A DNA stretch of 64,000 nt from Neisseriales bacterium (GTDB lineage: Bacteria > Pseudomonadota > Gammaproteobacteria > Burkholderiales > Q3-R57-64): contig CP064990.1 in NCBI GenBank assembly GCA_016699915.1, positions 806,001 to 870,000 on the forward strand, given 5' to 3'. Below the pieces are notes generated by a model. That model was given only the letters and a program-made list of their open reading frames with translations, did not search any database and was not told the origin of the DNA. The first letter of the stretch is position 1. The number at the start of each line of letters is the position of its first letter. This document shows positions 29,164 through 38,655 of this stretch, one piece after another. A program made the position numbers and the translations under genes.

Positions 29164-30402
29164 ATGAATACCCAAGTACACCCAGCCTATGCCCTTGATA
29201 CAACAACAGAAAAAACGCTAAGCCGTGCCTTATATCAAGCACTGGATCTGTTAAATCTGCAATCAACTAAAGGTTTTCATGCCCCACGTGACACCTATAT
29301 CGGTGTCGGTGCAGCAGCCAACACTGGCAAAGTATTAGCCGCCTGTGGCATCACCAAGGTTTTTGTTGTGATTGATGAAATTGTACACCAATTAGGTTTA
29401 GCTGAGGCGATGTGGCGTGCCTTAGAGCAATACAATATTGCGCATACTCGTTATGTACATGCTTTAGGAGAGCCAGAAAGTACACCCTGCGAGGCAGCTG
29501 CTAGAGAATGTATTGCATCAGGCTGTAACGGTATGGTCGCTATCGGTGGCGGTTCGGCATTAGATACCGCTAAAGTTGTTGCGATACTTGCTGCCAATCC
29601 CGCAATGTGTATCGCTGATTTATCAGCAAATCATCACATCCATCATCATCGCATGATGCTCATTGCCATACCTACCACAGCAGGTACAGGATCTGAAGCC
29701 ACCAATGTCACTGTCATCAAGGATTCTACGGATCATGTCAAGCATGTCATTGTTCACCCCGATATGCTGCCTGATTTGGCTCTGATTGATCCTGGATTGA
29801 CTTTACGTGTCCCACCTTACTTTACCGCCGCAACAGGCATTGATGCACTCACGCATGCTATTGAGGCTTATGTAGCTACCCAATCTACGCCATTAACACG
29901 TGCTTTAGCCTACCAAGCGATTGTTGAAATTGGTCGTGCCCTGCCAATTGCGGTTGGACAAGGCGAAAACTTAGCGGCTCGGGAATCCATGGCGTTAGCT
30001 TCATATATGGCTGGTATTGCATTTTCCAACGCGGGACTTGGGTTATGCCATGCGTTAGCCCATCAAATTGGACCGAAATATAACCTGCCACACGGTATTG
30101 CTAATGCGATCATGCTACCCTCCGCTATGCATTTTAATCAATTAGTCTGTAAGCAAACGTTTACAGAAATTGGTCTTGCGCTTTGCCACAAAATTATGCC
30201 CTCAGAAGATGTAATCGCTGCTGTACAAAACTTAATAGCAGCCGTCATGTTGCCGACAAATTTATCAATGGCAGGAGGAAATACGGATGATTTTCTGACC
30301 TTTGCAGAACAAGCCTTGACTGATATTTGTTTGACCACGAATCCGCGAACCGTTTCAAAAGAGCAAATTATGGCAGTGTATCAACATGCACTGCACCGTT
30401 AA
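29164..30402 (+). CDS. eutG: Iron-containing alcohol dehydrogenase EutG
   Basis: Reduces acetaldehyde to ethanol, regenerating NAD+ inside the shell for EutE. It has 412 residues, somewhat longer than E. coli EutG (395) through an extra N-terminal stretch (MNTQVHPAYALDTTTEKTLS) that could be a targeting extension. The cofactor motif is GGGSALDTAKVVAIL, then PTTAGTGSEATNVTVI. Metal ligands are in GIDALTHAIE, GLCHALAHQIG and LPHGIANA. Type III (Fe-dependent) alcohol dehydrogenase family. Confidence 0.95.
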   Translation: MNTQVHPAYALDTTTEKTLSRALYQALDLLNLQSTKGFHAPRDTYIGVGAAANTGKVLAACGITKVFVVIDEIVHQLGLAEAMWRALEQYNIAHTRYVHALGEPESTPCEAAARECIASGCNGMVAIGGGSALDTAKVVAILAANPAMCIADLSANHHIHHHRMMLIAIPTTAGTGSEATNVTVIKDSTDHVKHVIVHPDMLPDLALIDPGLTLRVPPYFTAATGIDALTHAIEAYVATQSTPLTRALAYQAIVEIGRALPIAVGQGENLAARESMALASYMAGIAFSNAGLGLCHALAHQIGPKYNLPHGIANAIMLPSAMHFNQLVCKQTFTEIGLALCHKIMPSEDVIAAVQNLIAAVMLPTNLSMAGGNTDDFLTFAEQALTDICLTTNPRTVSKEQIMAVYQHALHR

Positions 30403-30425
30403 CATTGTCAATTTGGAGAGAAAGT

Positions 30426-31775
30426 ATGGAACAGGTTAACACTATTATCGTGCAAATTATGATGGCCTTCATGGTCATCGCAGCAATTGATAGAATTTTT
30501 GATCAATTTGGTGGCATCGAGCAGGTGCTGAGCAAATTTGGCTTAGGTTTTATTGGCAAACTAATCGGTGGTGCAGGTAAACAGTTTGAAGAAGGCTTCA
30601 TGGCAATGGGTGCTTTGGGCTTGGCTATGGTCGGAGTTATTGCCATTGCACCTATTTTGGCTAATTGGCTGGGCTCCTTTATTCAACCAGTTTATGAAGC
30701 TTTAGGGGCTAACCCGGCGATGTTTGCAACCACTTTGCTTGCCATTGACATGGGTGGCTTCCAACTTGCCGAAAAACTCGCTAATGGTGATGTTGCCGCA
30801 TGGATGTATTCAGGCGTTATACTCGGCGCAATGATGGGTCCCACCATCGTATTTTCGATCCCAGTAGGCTTGGGAATCATTAACCAGTCTGACCGACGTT
30901 TCCTTGCTATCGGCGTTTTGGCAGGTATCGTGACTATTCCTCTAGGTTGCATTGCCGGAGGCATGGTTGCTATGCAATCTGGTGTCGTGATTAATGGTCA
31001 GCCCGTTGTCTTTACTTGGCCTTTGATCTTAAACAACATGATTCCTGTTGCTATCATTTCAGGATTAATTGCCATTGGACTAAAAGTCATCCCTGAGAAA
31101 ATGATTAGTGGTTTTCAATGGTTTGCTAAATTTTTGGTTGGCATTATTACTATCGGCTTGGTTGCAGCGGTATTGGTAGATAACAAAATTATCGTTGTGC
31201 CAGGTTTAGACCCTATATTCATGATTGGTGGTGATATACCTGGTAGCGTGCTACGTGCTATCGAGATCATTGGAAAGATTGCCTGTATGCTTTTGGGTGC
31301 TTACCCCATGGTATATCTTTTAACCCGCTGGTTTAAAAAACCTTTATCAAAAATTGGGTCACTGCTTCGAATGAATGATGCTGCAGCAGCAGGCATGGTT
31401 GCATCTTTGGCCAACAACATTCCAATGTTCGGCATGCTCAGCAAAATGGATGATCGTGGCAAAGTATTAAATATTGCCTTTTGTGTGTCAGCAGCCTTTA
31501 CCTTTGGGGATCACTTAGGCTTCACAGCAGCGGTTGCAGCACCAATGATCTTTCCGATGATTGTTGGAAAGCTAGTCGGTGGCGTAACAGCAGTGTTATT
31601 TGCTATGTCTATTGCCCCTAAATCTACGGTTGTTAAGGTTGTGTTGCCCAAAACAACCAAAAAAGTAACGGCTAAGGCTCCTAAAAAAGGAACTAAAATT
31701 AAAAAAGCCACGGTAAAAAAGGCTCCTAAAGCCAAAAAAACACTAAAAAAAGTAACCAAAGCCACGAAGGCCTAA
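30426..31775 (+). CDS. eutH: Ethanolamine permease EutH with lysine-rich C-terminal tail
   Basis: Inner-membrane ethanolamine transporter. The start at MEQVNTIIVQIMMAFMVIAA follows a GGAGAG; the upstream in-frame region overlaps eutG. About 10 membrane segments cover residues 1-400, with EutH stretches FGLGFIGKLIGGAGKQFEEG, DMGGFQLAEKLANGD and SLANNIPMFGMLSKMDDRGK. E. coli EutH is 408 residues; this one is 449. The extra residues, about 408-449, hold 18 lysines out of 42 with Ala, Thr, Pro and Val and no acidic residue, resembling histone H1/AlgP-like KAPKK repeats. The frame is open to the stop, 16 bases before eutA, so the tail looks real. Confidence 0.95.
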   Translation: MEQVNTIIVQIMMAFMVIAAIDRIFDQFGGIEQVLSKFGLGFIGKLIGGAGKQFEEGFMAMGALGLAMVGVIAIAPILANWLGSFIQPVYEALGANPAMFATTLLAIDMGGFQLAEKLANGDVAAWMYSGVILGAMMGPTIVFSIPVGLGIINQSDRRFLAIGVLAGIVTIPLGCIAGGMVAMQSGVVINGQPVVFTWPLILNNMIPVAIISGLIAIGLKVIPEKMISGFQWFAKFLVGIITIGLVAAVLVDNKIIVVPGLDPIFMIGGDIPGSVLRAIEIIGKIACMLLGAYPMVYLLTRWFKKPLSKIGSLLRMNDAAAAGMVASLANNIPMFGMLSKMDDRGKVLNIAFCVSAAFTFGDHLGFTAAVAAPMIFPMIVGKLVGGVTAVLFAMSIAPKSTVVKVVLPKTTKKVTAKAPKKGTKIKKATVKKAPKAKKTLKKVTKATKA

Positions 31776-31791
31776 CTTTTAGATAGAGCAA

Positions 31792-33222
31792 ATGAGTACT
31801 CGTTTAATTCATAGTGTGGGCATTGACATCGGTACAACCACCACACAGATGATCTTCTCGAAGCTGGTGCTCGTTAATCGTGCGCCCGCTTCGCGCGTGC
31901 CCCACTATGAATTTGCTGAACGAGACATTGTATATGTCAGCCCGGTGATTTTTACACCCATTGATGAATCCGGTAAAGTCAATCAACAAGCACTAAATCA
32001 ATTTATCTTGGCGCAATATCCCGCAGCTGGATTGACGATCAAACAAGTTGAGTCAGGCGCTATTATCATCACGGGTGAAACGTCTAAAACCAAAAATGCT
32101 CGAGAAACGATTATGCAGCTTGCAGCCACACTCGGCAATTTTGTTGTTGCAACGGCAGGCGCACATTTAGAGTCTGTTATTGCGGGCAAAGGTTCGGGAG
32201 CTTATGCATATTCTCAAGCTGAAAATTGCCGTGTCCTTAATATTGATATTGGTGGCGGCACCACCAATTACGTTGTTTTCGAGGCAGGACGTGTTATTGA
32301 TACAGCCTGTTTGAATGTAGGCGGTCATTTGATTGAAACAAATAAGGTTGGTCATATCCAAAAATGTTACGCACCCGCCAGAAAATTATGCGAAGCCCTA
32401 TTCGGTACTTCAGTTGACGCTTTGACGCTTGATGCCACACAACTTGATACCCTCGTCAAACATATGGCTGCTTTAATTATTGAGGTATCACAAGGCAATT
32501 CCTCAACCTATGCTAAACAACTATTGATGACCGATTCGCTACGCGCCGATCATCATTATGATGCTGTCTTCATTTCTGGTGGTGTTGGGGAATGTTTTTA
32601 TCACCCAACAATCGCTTCAGCGAATTTTAGCTTTGGAGATATTGGTCCTATTTTAGCCAATAAGCTACGTCAGCATCCACATATGGCTATGTTACCTGTG
32701 CGTAAGCCTAAACAAACGATCCACGCAACGGTCATTGGTGCTGGAGCCTATACCTTATCTTTATCTGGCAGCACGGTTTGGATAAGCGCCAAGCAGTTGC
32801 CGATACGCAACGTACCCGTTGTGCACACCCATACTGCTTGGCATCATTTAACTGCACAAAAATTAGCAGAAGAGTGGATAATGGCAATTAAGCGCGCAGA
32901 TATTGTTATGGATACAGATTTTTTCGCCTTGGCATTACCTGCTGACTTACCTGTTCGGTATCAGGATGTTAAAATGGTCGTTCAAGCACTGCAATTATTC
33001 AGCCAAGTACAAAGCAAAAACACATTACCGCTAATTGTTGTTGCGCAACAGGACATAGGAAAGGTGCTAGGCATGGAACTACAACCCCATATGCAACAAC
33101 GGGAACTTGCTATTATTGACGAAGTTAAAACACAAAGTGGAGATTATATTGATATTGGTCAGCCATTTTTTAATGGCTCAACCATCCCGTTAACCATCAA
33201 ATCATTAGCCTTTCCATCGTAA
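31792..33222 (+). CDS. eutA: Ethanolamine ammonia-lyase reactivating factor EutA
   Basis: Hsp70-like ATPase that exchanges inactivated cobalamin in EutBC. The 476-residue protein has the phosphate-1 loop VGIDIGTTTTQMIFSKL, an EutA-type EFAERDIVYVSPVIFTP, VESGAIIITGETSKTKNARE, phosphate-2 LNIDIGGGTTNYVVFEAG and FISGGVGECFY. Length is near E. coli EutA (467). It sits directly before eutB. Confidence 0.96.
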   Translation: MSTRLIHSVGIDIGTTTTQMIFSKLVLVNRAPASRVPHYEFAERDIVYVSPVIFTPIDESGKVNQQALNQFILAQYPAAGLTIKQVESGAIIITGETSKTKNARETIMQLAATLGNFVVATAGAHLESVIAGKGSGAYAYSQAENCRVLNIDIGGGTTNYVVFEAGRVIDTACLNVGGHLIETNKVGHIQKCYAPARKLCEALFGTSVDALTLDATQLDTLVKHMAALIIEVSQGNSSTYAKQLLMTDSLRADHHYDAVFISGGVGECFYHPTIASANFSFGDIGPILANKLRQHPHMAMLPVRKPKQTIHATVIGAGAYTLSLSGSTVWISAKQLPIRNVPVVHTHTAWHHLTAQKLAEEWIMAIKRADIVMDTDFFALALPADLPVRYQDVKMVVQALQLFSQVQSKNTLPLIVVAQQDIGKVLGMELQPHMQQRELAIIDEVKTQSGDYIDIGQPFFNGSTIPLTIKSLAFPS

Positions 33223-33245
33223 GGTTAGTGTTATGAGGAGTTGTT

Positions 33246-34607
33246 ATGAAAACAGCAACCCATTTGTTTGGACAAAGTTACCAGTTTAATGATTTAAAAG
33301 TTATCCTAGCCAAAGCAGGAGACGCAAGGTCAGGTGATGTATTAGCGGGTGTTGCAGCACAAAATTCCCAAGAACGAGTTGCTGCAAAGCATGTATTGTC
33401 TGAGATTACTGTCGGTGACATACGTGAAAATCCTGTTATTCCCTATGAAGAAGACTGCGTGACTCGTATCATCCAAGACGACATTAATGAAACAGCCTAT
33501 CAACATGTCAAAAATTGGACCGTTAGCGAGTTACGTGAATATATTTTGTCAGACAATACCACGATTGCTGATATTGATTTTGTCCGTAAAGGTCTCACAT
33601 CAGAAGTGGTGGCAGCAGTTGCCAAAATTTGCTCCAATGCTGACTTGATATACGGCGCTAAAAAGATGCCTGTGGTCAAGCGCGCGAATACAACTATTGG
33701 ATTGCCTGGCACTTTCTCGGCACGCCTTCAACCAAATGACACGCGAGATGATATTGCCAGTATTCTTTCACAAATTTATGAAGGTTTATCATACGGCGTC
33801 GGCGATGCTGTCATTGGTGTTAACCCTGTCACGGATAATGTTGAAAATGTCAAACGGATTCTTTTCGCATTACAAGAAGTAATTGATAAATTTGCCATTC
33901 CCACACAACCTTGTGTGCTTGCGCATGTCTCCACGCAGATTGAAGCGATTCGTCAAGGCGCGCCGGGCGGATTAATTTTTCAAAGTATCTGTGGAAGCGA
34001 AAAAGGATTAAAAGAGTTTGGCGTTACCATCGAGCTTTTGGACGAAGCTTTAGCAGTTGGTCACACACATAATCGATTAGCAGGTTCCAACTGCATGTAT
34101 TTTGAAACGGGACAAGGTTCAGCTCTATCAGCTGATGCACACTATGGAACCGATCAGATGACGATGGAAGCGAGGAACTACGGATTAGCTCGTCATTACG
34201 ACCCCTTTATCGTCAATACCGTCGTGGGTTTTATCGGTCCTGAATACCTTTACAACGATCGCCAGATCACGCGAGCTGGATTAGAAGACCACTTCATGGG
34301 CAAATTGTCGGGCATCTCAATGGGCTGTGACACCTGCTACACAAACCATGCTGATGCGAATCAAAATTCTAATGAGAATCTAATGATTTTATTGGCTGCT
34401 GCAGGATGCAACTACATCATGGGTATGCCAATGGGTGACGATATCATGCTCAACTACCAAACTTCTGCCTTTCACGATACAGCAACATTGCGTCAATTGT
34501 TAAATTTACGCCCATCGCCCGAATTTGAAAAATGGTTAGAAAAAATGGGCATCATGCAAGATGGTCGGCTTGCGCCATTGGCTGGCGATGCTTCGTTATT
34601 CTTTTGA
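33246..34607 (+). CDS. eutB: Ethanolamine ammonia-lyase large subunit EutB
   Basis: Catalytic TIM-barrel subunit that, with EutC and adenosylcobalamin, converts ethanolamine to acetaldehyde and ammonia. It has 453 residues, exactly the E. coli length, with MPVVKRANTTIGLPGTFSAR, HVSTQIEAIRQGAPGGLIFQ, SICGSEKGLKEFGV, GSNCMYFETGQGSALSADAH and SMGCDTCYTNHADANQNSNE. A GAGGAG site precedes the ATG. The final TGA overlaps the GTG of the eutC leader. Confidence 0.98.
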   Translation: MKTATHLFGQSYQFNDLKVILAKAGDARSGDVLAGVAAQNSQERVAAKHVLSEITVGDIRENPVIPYEEDCVTRIIQDDINETAYQHVKNWTVSELREYILSDNTTIADIDFVRKGLTSEVVAAVAKICSNADLIYGAKKMPVVKRANTTIGLPGTFSARLQPNDTRDDIASILSQIYEGLSYGVGDAVIGVNPVTDNVENVKRILFALQEVIDKFAIPTQPCVLAHVSTQIEAIRQGAPGGLIFQSICGSEKGLKEFGVTIELLDEALAVGHTHNRLAGSNCMYFETGQGSALSADAHYGTDQMTMEARNYGLARHYDPFIVNTVVGFIGPEYLYNDRQITRAGLEDHFMGKLSGISMGCDTCYTNHADANQNSNENLMILLAAAGCNYIMGMPMGDDIMLNYQTSAFHDTATLRQLLNLRPSPEFEKWLEKMGIMQDGRLAPLAGDASLFF

Positions 34608-34622
34608 GTGAGGTTAGAAAAA

Positions 34623-35495
34623 ATGGATCAAAATCAAATTGACAGTATCGTCCGCTCAGTGATACAACAAATCGAAGGCAACAAGCCTACGCCATCCTTA
34701 TCAGCAAATAAAGTAGCAGTTGATCAGGAAGAGGCTTTGGATGACTTGGGTGGCGATGCTTTTCAGCGTAACTATATTGGTGTGCAGCACCCCAAAAACG
34801 GGGAAGCACTTAAAGAGTTGCGTAAAAATACCGCTGCTAGGGTTGCTTCAGGCAGAACAGGTCCTAGACCACGCACCACATCGCTGTTACGCTTTTTGGC
34901 GGATCACTCGCGATCTAAAGACACCGTGCTAAAAGAAATTCCTTCAGAGTGGGTAGCCAAAGCAAATCTGCTAGAAGTACAAAGTGAAATCACGACTAAA
35001 GACCTTTACTTGACGCGCCCAGATTTAGGTCGTCGCCTTTCCAAAGAAGCGATTGAGGTCATCAAATCGCAATGTAAACCCTCTCCTCAAGTACAAATTG
35101 TGGTTTCCGACGGTTTATCAACCGATGCGATTACCGCTAATTTAGATGAAATTTTACCGCCTTTAATCAAGGGGCTTGAAAACGCTGGTCTCAAGCTTGG
35201 TACACCTTTCTTCGTACGCTACGGGCGCGTTAAAATAGAGGATCACATCGGCGAATTATTAGGTGCTGAGGTCGTGATTTTATTAGTCGGCGAACGACCT
35301 GGCTTAGGACAGTCTGAAAGTTTATCCTGTTACATGATCTACCAGCCCACGGTAAACACTGTGGAAGCAGATCGCACTTGTATTTCGAACATCCATCAAG
35401 GCGGCACCCCTCCTGTTGAGGCAGCCGCGGTGATTGTTGACTTGGCTAAGTTAATGCTGGAGAAAAAAGCATCCGGCATTGCTTTAAATCGCTAA
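34623..35495 (+). CDS. eutC: Ethanolamine ammonia-lyase small subunit EutC
   Basis: Small subunit contributing to cobalamin binding. The start [20 protein letters not shown] (after GTGAGG) gives 290 residues; a GTG at the eutB stop would add five residues and is less likely. The first 20 residues form an amphipathic helix of the encapsulation-peptide type, followed by a linker. Conserved: [66 protein letters not shown] and [14 protein letters not shown]. Confidence 0.97.
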   Translation: MDQNQIDSIVRSVIQQIEGNKPTPSLSANKVAVDQEEALDDLGGDAFQRNYIGVQHPKNGEALKELRKNTAARVASGRTGPRPRTTSLLRFLADHSRSKDTVLKEIPSEWVAKANLLEVQSEITTKDLYLTRPDLGRRLSKEAIEVIKSQCKPSPQVQIVVSDGLSTDAITANLDEILPPLIKGLENAGLKLGTPFFVRYGRVKIEDHIGELLGAEVVILLVGERPGLGQSESLSCYMIYQPTVNTVEADRTCISNIHQGGTPPVEAAAVIVDLAKLMLEKKASGIALNR

Positions 35496-35511
35496 CGAGG
35501 AGCTACATATC

Positions 35512-36168
35512 ATGCCAACATTAGACAGAATTCAACCGAGCGTTTGTGCTGTTCGCTTGATCGCATCCGTCCACCCTGATCTAAAAGCAAAATTGGAAAT
35601 GCCAAGACATATCAATAGCTTGGGATTGATTACAGCCGATTCCGATGATGTCACATACATCGCTGCTGATGAAGCCACGAAACAAGCGCAAGTTGAGGTC
35701 ATTTATGGTCGCTCCCTCTATGCGGGCGCAAGCCATTCTCCCTCTCCTTCATCGGGTGAAGTCATTATCATGCTTGGCGGACCGAATCCCGCTGAAGTCA
35801 GAGCTGGATTAGACTCAATGATTGCAACGATTGAATCGGGTCCTGCCTTCCAATGGGCTGATGATAAACAAAGTGCTGCCTTCTTAGCGCACTTAATTTC
35901 CAGCACAGGCAGCTATTTATCCAAAGCAGCGGGAGTAGAATTAGGTGCACCACTTGCTTATTTAATCGCCCCACCTTTGGAAGCCACTTACGGTATTGAC
36001 GCAGCCATCAAAGCTGCCGAAGTAAAGTTAGCCACTTATATTCCACCACCGTCCGAAACCAACTATTCGGGAGCTTTTTTGACAGGGAGTCAAGCGTCTT
36101 GTAAGGCGGCCTGTAATGCCTTTGCAGAAGCTGTAACAGAGATAGGTCGTAGTCCAATTAAATGCTAG
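35512..36168 (+). CDS. eutL: Ethanolamine microcompartment trimeric shell protein EutL
   Basis: Tandem-BMC trimer whose central pore can open and close and binds ethanolamine. It has 218 residues (219 in E. coli) with [51 protein letters not shown] and [27 protein letters not shown] site precedes the ATG. The stop lies 11 bases before eutK. Confidence 0.97.
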   Translation: MPTLDRIQPSVCAVRLIASVHPDLKAKLEMPRHINSLGLITADSDDVTYIAADEATKQAQVEVIYGRSLYAGASHSPSPSSGEVIIMLGGPNPAEVRAGLDSMIATIESGPAFQWADDKQSAAFLAHLISSTGSYLSKAAGVELGAPLAYLIAPPLEATYGIDAAIKAAEVKLATYIPPPSETNYSGAFLTGSQASCKAACNAFAEAVTEIGRSPIKC

Positions 36169-36179
36169 AGGTTCATCCC

Positions 36180-36755
36180 ATGGATGCACTAGGCTTTTTG
36201 GAAGTACAGGGTTTTACTACAGCGGTTAGTGCCGCAGATGCCATGCTAAAAAGTGCTAACGTCGTGCTTTTGTCAACGCATGAAGTCCGGCCAGGCATGC
36301 TAACCATCGTAGTCTCTGGCGATTTAGCAGCTTGTCGTGCTGCAGTAAGCGCTGGGCTTGCTGCAGCCAAACAAGTCGGCAAAGTTCTTAGTCATCATGT
36401 GATTGGTCGATTGGATGAGGATGGTGTTTTAAATACCCTCATCTCAACTGGTCAGACCTGTACAAAACCTGCTATATCAACCTTGCCTGCTTCAGCCATA
36501 GGTCAAGCAATCGCTAAACCGCAGCTGATAACTAAAGGTACATCACCCAAACCTCTTGAGGTAGAAAAATCGCTTGATCCTATTTTGGCTTTGGTGATGG
36601 CAGCACCAAAAGGCAAGACGATTAAGCAAATCAGACAACAGTTTACGAATCAGAAAACCCAAGCGATTCGGGCAAAATTGATGATGTGGGTTAAAGCAGG
36701 GCGTTTGATTCAAAAGGGAGAAAAATTCTATCCGCTTGCAATAGAGGCGATTTGA
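36180..36755 (+). CDS. eutK: Ethanolamine microcompartment shell protein EutK with C-terminal helix-turn-helix
   Basis: BMC-domain protein of 191 residues, starting MDALGFLEVQGFTTAVSAAD after AGAGG; an upstream in-frame codon overlaps eutL. Residues 1-85 are the BMC domain (VRPGMLTIVVSGDLAACRAA, HHVIGRLDEDG). Residues 85-135 are a Pro/Ala/Thr linker. Residues 135-191 form a winged-helix-like domain (KTIKQIRQQFTNQKTQAIRA, then MMWVKAGRLIQKGEKFY), as in enterobacterial EutK, where nucleic-acid binding has been suggested. It is longer than E. coli EutK (about 166) through the linker. It overlaps pduS by one base. Confidence 0.94.
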   Translation: MDALGFLEVQGFTTAVSAADAMLKSANVVLLSTHEVRPGMLTIVVSGDLAACRAAVSAGLAAAKQVGKVLSHHVIGRLDEDGVLNTLISTGQTCTKPAISTLPASAIGQAIAKPQLITKGTSPKPLEVEKSLDPILALVMAAPKGKTIKQIRQQFTNQKTQAIRAKLMMWVKAGRLIQKGEKFYPLAIEAI

Positions 36756-38077
36756 TGATCTACACGGATATCCAAAGAAAGCTGCGAGCGGCCGGAGTTG
36801 TTGGTGCGGGCGGTGCTGGATTTCCAACTTATGTTAAGTTTGGTGCTAAAGCTGATATTTTTTTGGTCAACGCTGCTGAGTGTGAACCTCTGCTCAAAGT
36901 TGATCAACAACTTATGGTTGCCCATGCAAAACAGCTGATCCGTGGCCTAGAACTAGGTATGCAAGCAACGGGAGCAACGGAAGGCGTTGTTGCGATCAAG
37001 AGTAAGTATACTGATGCCATTGCAGCCATTACACCACTACTACACTCTACTATGCGGATTCATATTCTCAAAGATATTTATCCTGCTGGCGATGAAGTAA
37101 TTACCATTTGGATGGCGACGGGTCGACGCGTACCACCTGCTAAGTTACCGCTGGATGTTGGAGTCGTTGTAAATAACCCTCAAACATTGATTAATGTCGC
37201 TCGTGCTGTAGATGAAGCAGAACCTGTTATTTTTCGTACCGTAACCGTTAGCGGTGCTGTGACTCACCCGATAACAGTTACGGTACCAATCGGCACGGCT
37301 TTTGCCGACATGATCAAGATGGCAGGAGGGGTTAGTGTTGGTAGCGCCGCCTATGTAGAGGGTGGTCCGATGATGGGTAAATTAATCAATAATTTAACAG
37401 ATTCCGTCACCAAAACAACGGGCGGTATTATTGCTCTGCCAGAAGACCATATCATCATTCGTCGTCATCGCCAGCCGATTGAAGCACAGCTGCGTATTGC
37501 CAAAACAACCTGCGAGCAGTGCTGTTTATGCACAGAGCTTTGTCCACGTCATATCATTGGCCATGAATTACCGCCTCACTTGATTGTCCGTGCAGTGAAT
37601 TACAGCGATATTGCCGCCCCATCAATCCTCTTGTCAGCATTGACTTGCTCAGAATGCAACATTTGTGAAGCGTGGTCTTGTCCTGTTGATATTTCGCCAA
37701 TGCGAATTAATCGGCTATTGAAGGCTAAATTCCGCGCTGAAGGAGGACACTACGACGGTGAATTGCGTAATATGGATCCGATGACAGAATACCGCTTATT
37801 GCCAACTTCTCGCCTCATCGCAAGACTGGCTATTGAGCCTTATAACCATCCAGCGCCGCTGATTAATAGTGTGTATCAGCCTGATACTGTAACGCTCAAT
37901 TTGAGCCAACATATCGGTACACCAGCTATCCCGATCGTTAAAAAAGGGGATAAAGTCTTGCAAAAACAATGCATTGCCGAAGTACCAGAAGATAAATTAG
38001 GTGTACCCATCCACGCAAGTATCACGGGCATTGTTGATGAAGTCACCCGTCACACTATCCGTATTCAGCAAGTTTAG
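36755..38077 (+). CDS. pduS: Cobalamin reductase PduS-like (RnfC-type Fe-S flavoprotein)
   Basis: Predicted to reduce cob(III/II)alamin so that EutT can adenosylate it; could also pass electrons across the shell. The 440 residues contain the glycine-rich flavin/NADH region (GVVGAGGAGFPTYVKF, NAAECEPLLKVDQQL) and an SLBB-like segment (VSGAVTHPITVTVPIG). Two 4Fe-4S motifs are formed by Cys253/256/259/263 and Cys298/301/304/309, with a C-terminal RnfC-type barrel. Close to PduS (about 451). ATGA overlap with eutK shows it belongs to the operon. In enterobacterial eut operons this position holds eutR instead. Confidence 0.92.
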   Translation: MIYTDIQRKLRAAGVVGAGGAGFPTYVKFGAKADIFLVNAAECEPLLKVDQQLMVAHAKQLIRGLELGMQATGATEGVVAIKSKYTDAIAAITPLLHSTMRIHILKDIYPAGDEVITIWMATGRRVPPAKLPLDVGVVVNNPQTLINVARAVDEAEPVIFRTVTVSGAVTHPITVTVPIGTAFADMIKMAGGVSVGSAAYVEGGPMMGKLINNLTDSVTKTTGGIIALPEDHIIIRRHRQPIEAQLRIAKTTCEQCCLCTELCPRHIIGHELPPHLIVRAVNYSDIAAPSILLSALTCSECNICEAWSCPVDISPMRINRLLKAKFRAEGGHYDGELRNMDPMTEYRLLPTSRLIARLAIEPYNHPAPLINSVYQPDTVTLNLSQHIGTPAIPIVKKGDKVLQKQCIAEVPEDKLGVPIHASITGIVDEVTRHTIRIQQV

Positions 38078-38089
38078 TTTGGAAAAATC

Positions 38090-38644
38090 ATGGCCAACCA
38101 TCACGCAATCGGTCTTATAGAATCAAACAGTATCGCCAAAGGCATTGAGGCATCTGACATAATGGCCAAAACGGCTGATGTCACCATTTTGGTTGCCAAA
38201 ACTATCTGTCCAGGAAAATATATTGTCTTAATTGGTGGTAATATCTCAAATGTCAAACAATCAGTTGAAGCTGTATTAAGATTGACGCCCGAGACCATGG
38301 TTGATCACTTCGTTATACCGAATATTCACCCTTCGATTCTGCCCGCTATTGGTGGTGGGAAAGTCATTGAAAAAGTAGAGGCCATTGGCGTGATTGAAAC
38401 CTATAGCGTGGCAGCAACAATTGAAGCAGCTGATATGGCTGTCAAGACTGCTCAAGTTGAGCCGATTCGCATGCATTTAGCTTTTGGTATTGGCGGTAAA
38501 AGCTATGTGGTTTTAACAGGCGATATTTCGAGCATTAATACTGCGGTTGAAGTTGGCTCATCCATAGCAAGTGAACGTGGATTCCTTGTCCAGCGTATTG
38601 TGCTGGCACGCCCACACCAACAGGTTATTGATAGCTTGCTGTAA
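38090..38644 (+). CDS. pduT: Microcompartment trimeric Fe-S shell protein PduT
   Basis: Tandem-BMC trimer of 184 residues with two BMC domains (about 1-90 and 95-184), similar throughout to Salmonella PduT (IAKGIEASDIMAKTAD, VAKTICPGKYIVLIGG, VPNIHPS-like, HLAFGIGGKSYVVLTGD). Cys40 in TICPGK matches the PduT cysteine (Cys38) that coordinates a 4Fe-4S cluster at the trimer pore, probably exchanging electrons with PduS. It is the last gene of the operon, 12 bases after pduS and convergent with the decayed restriction gene 11 bases away, with no obvious terminator. Confidence 0.95.
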   Translation: MANHHAIGLIESNSIAKGIEASDIMAKTADVTILVAKTICPGKYIVLIGGNISNVKQSVEAVLRLTPETMVDHFVIPNIHPSILPAIGGGKVIEKVEAIGVIETYSVAATIEAADMAVKTAQVEPIRMHLAFGIGGKSYVVLTGDISSINTAVEVGSSIASERGFLVQRIVLARPHQQVIDSLL

Positions 38645-38655
38645 TCTATTTAGGC

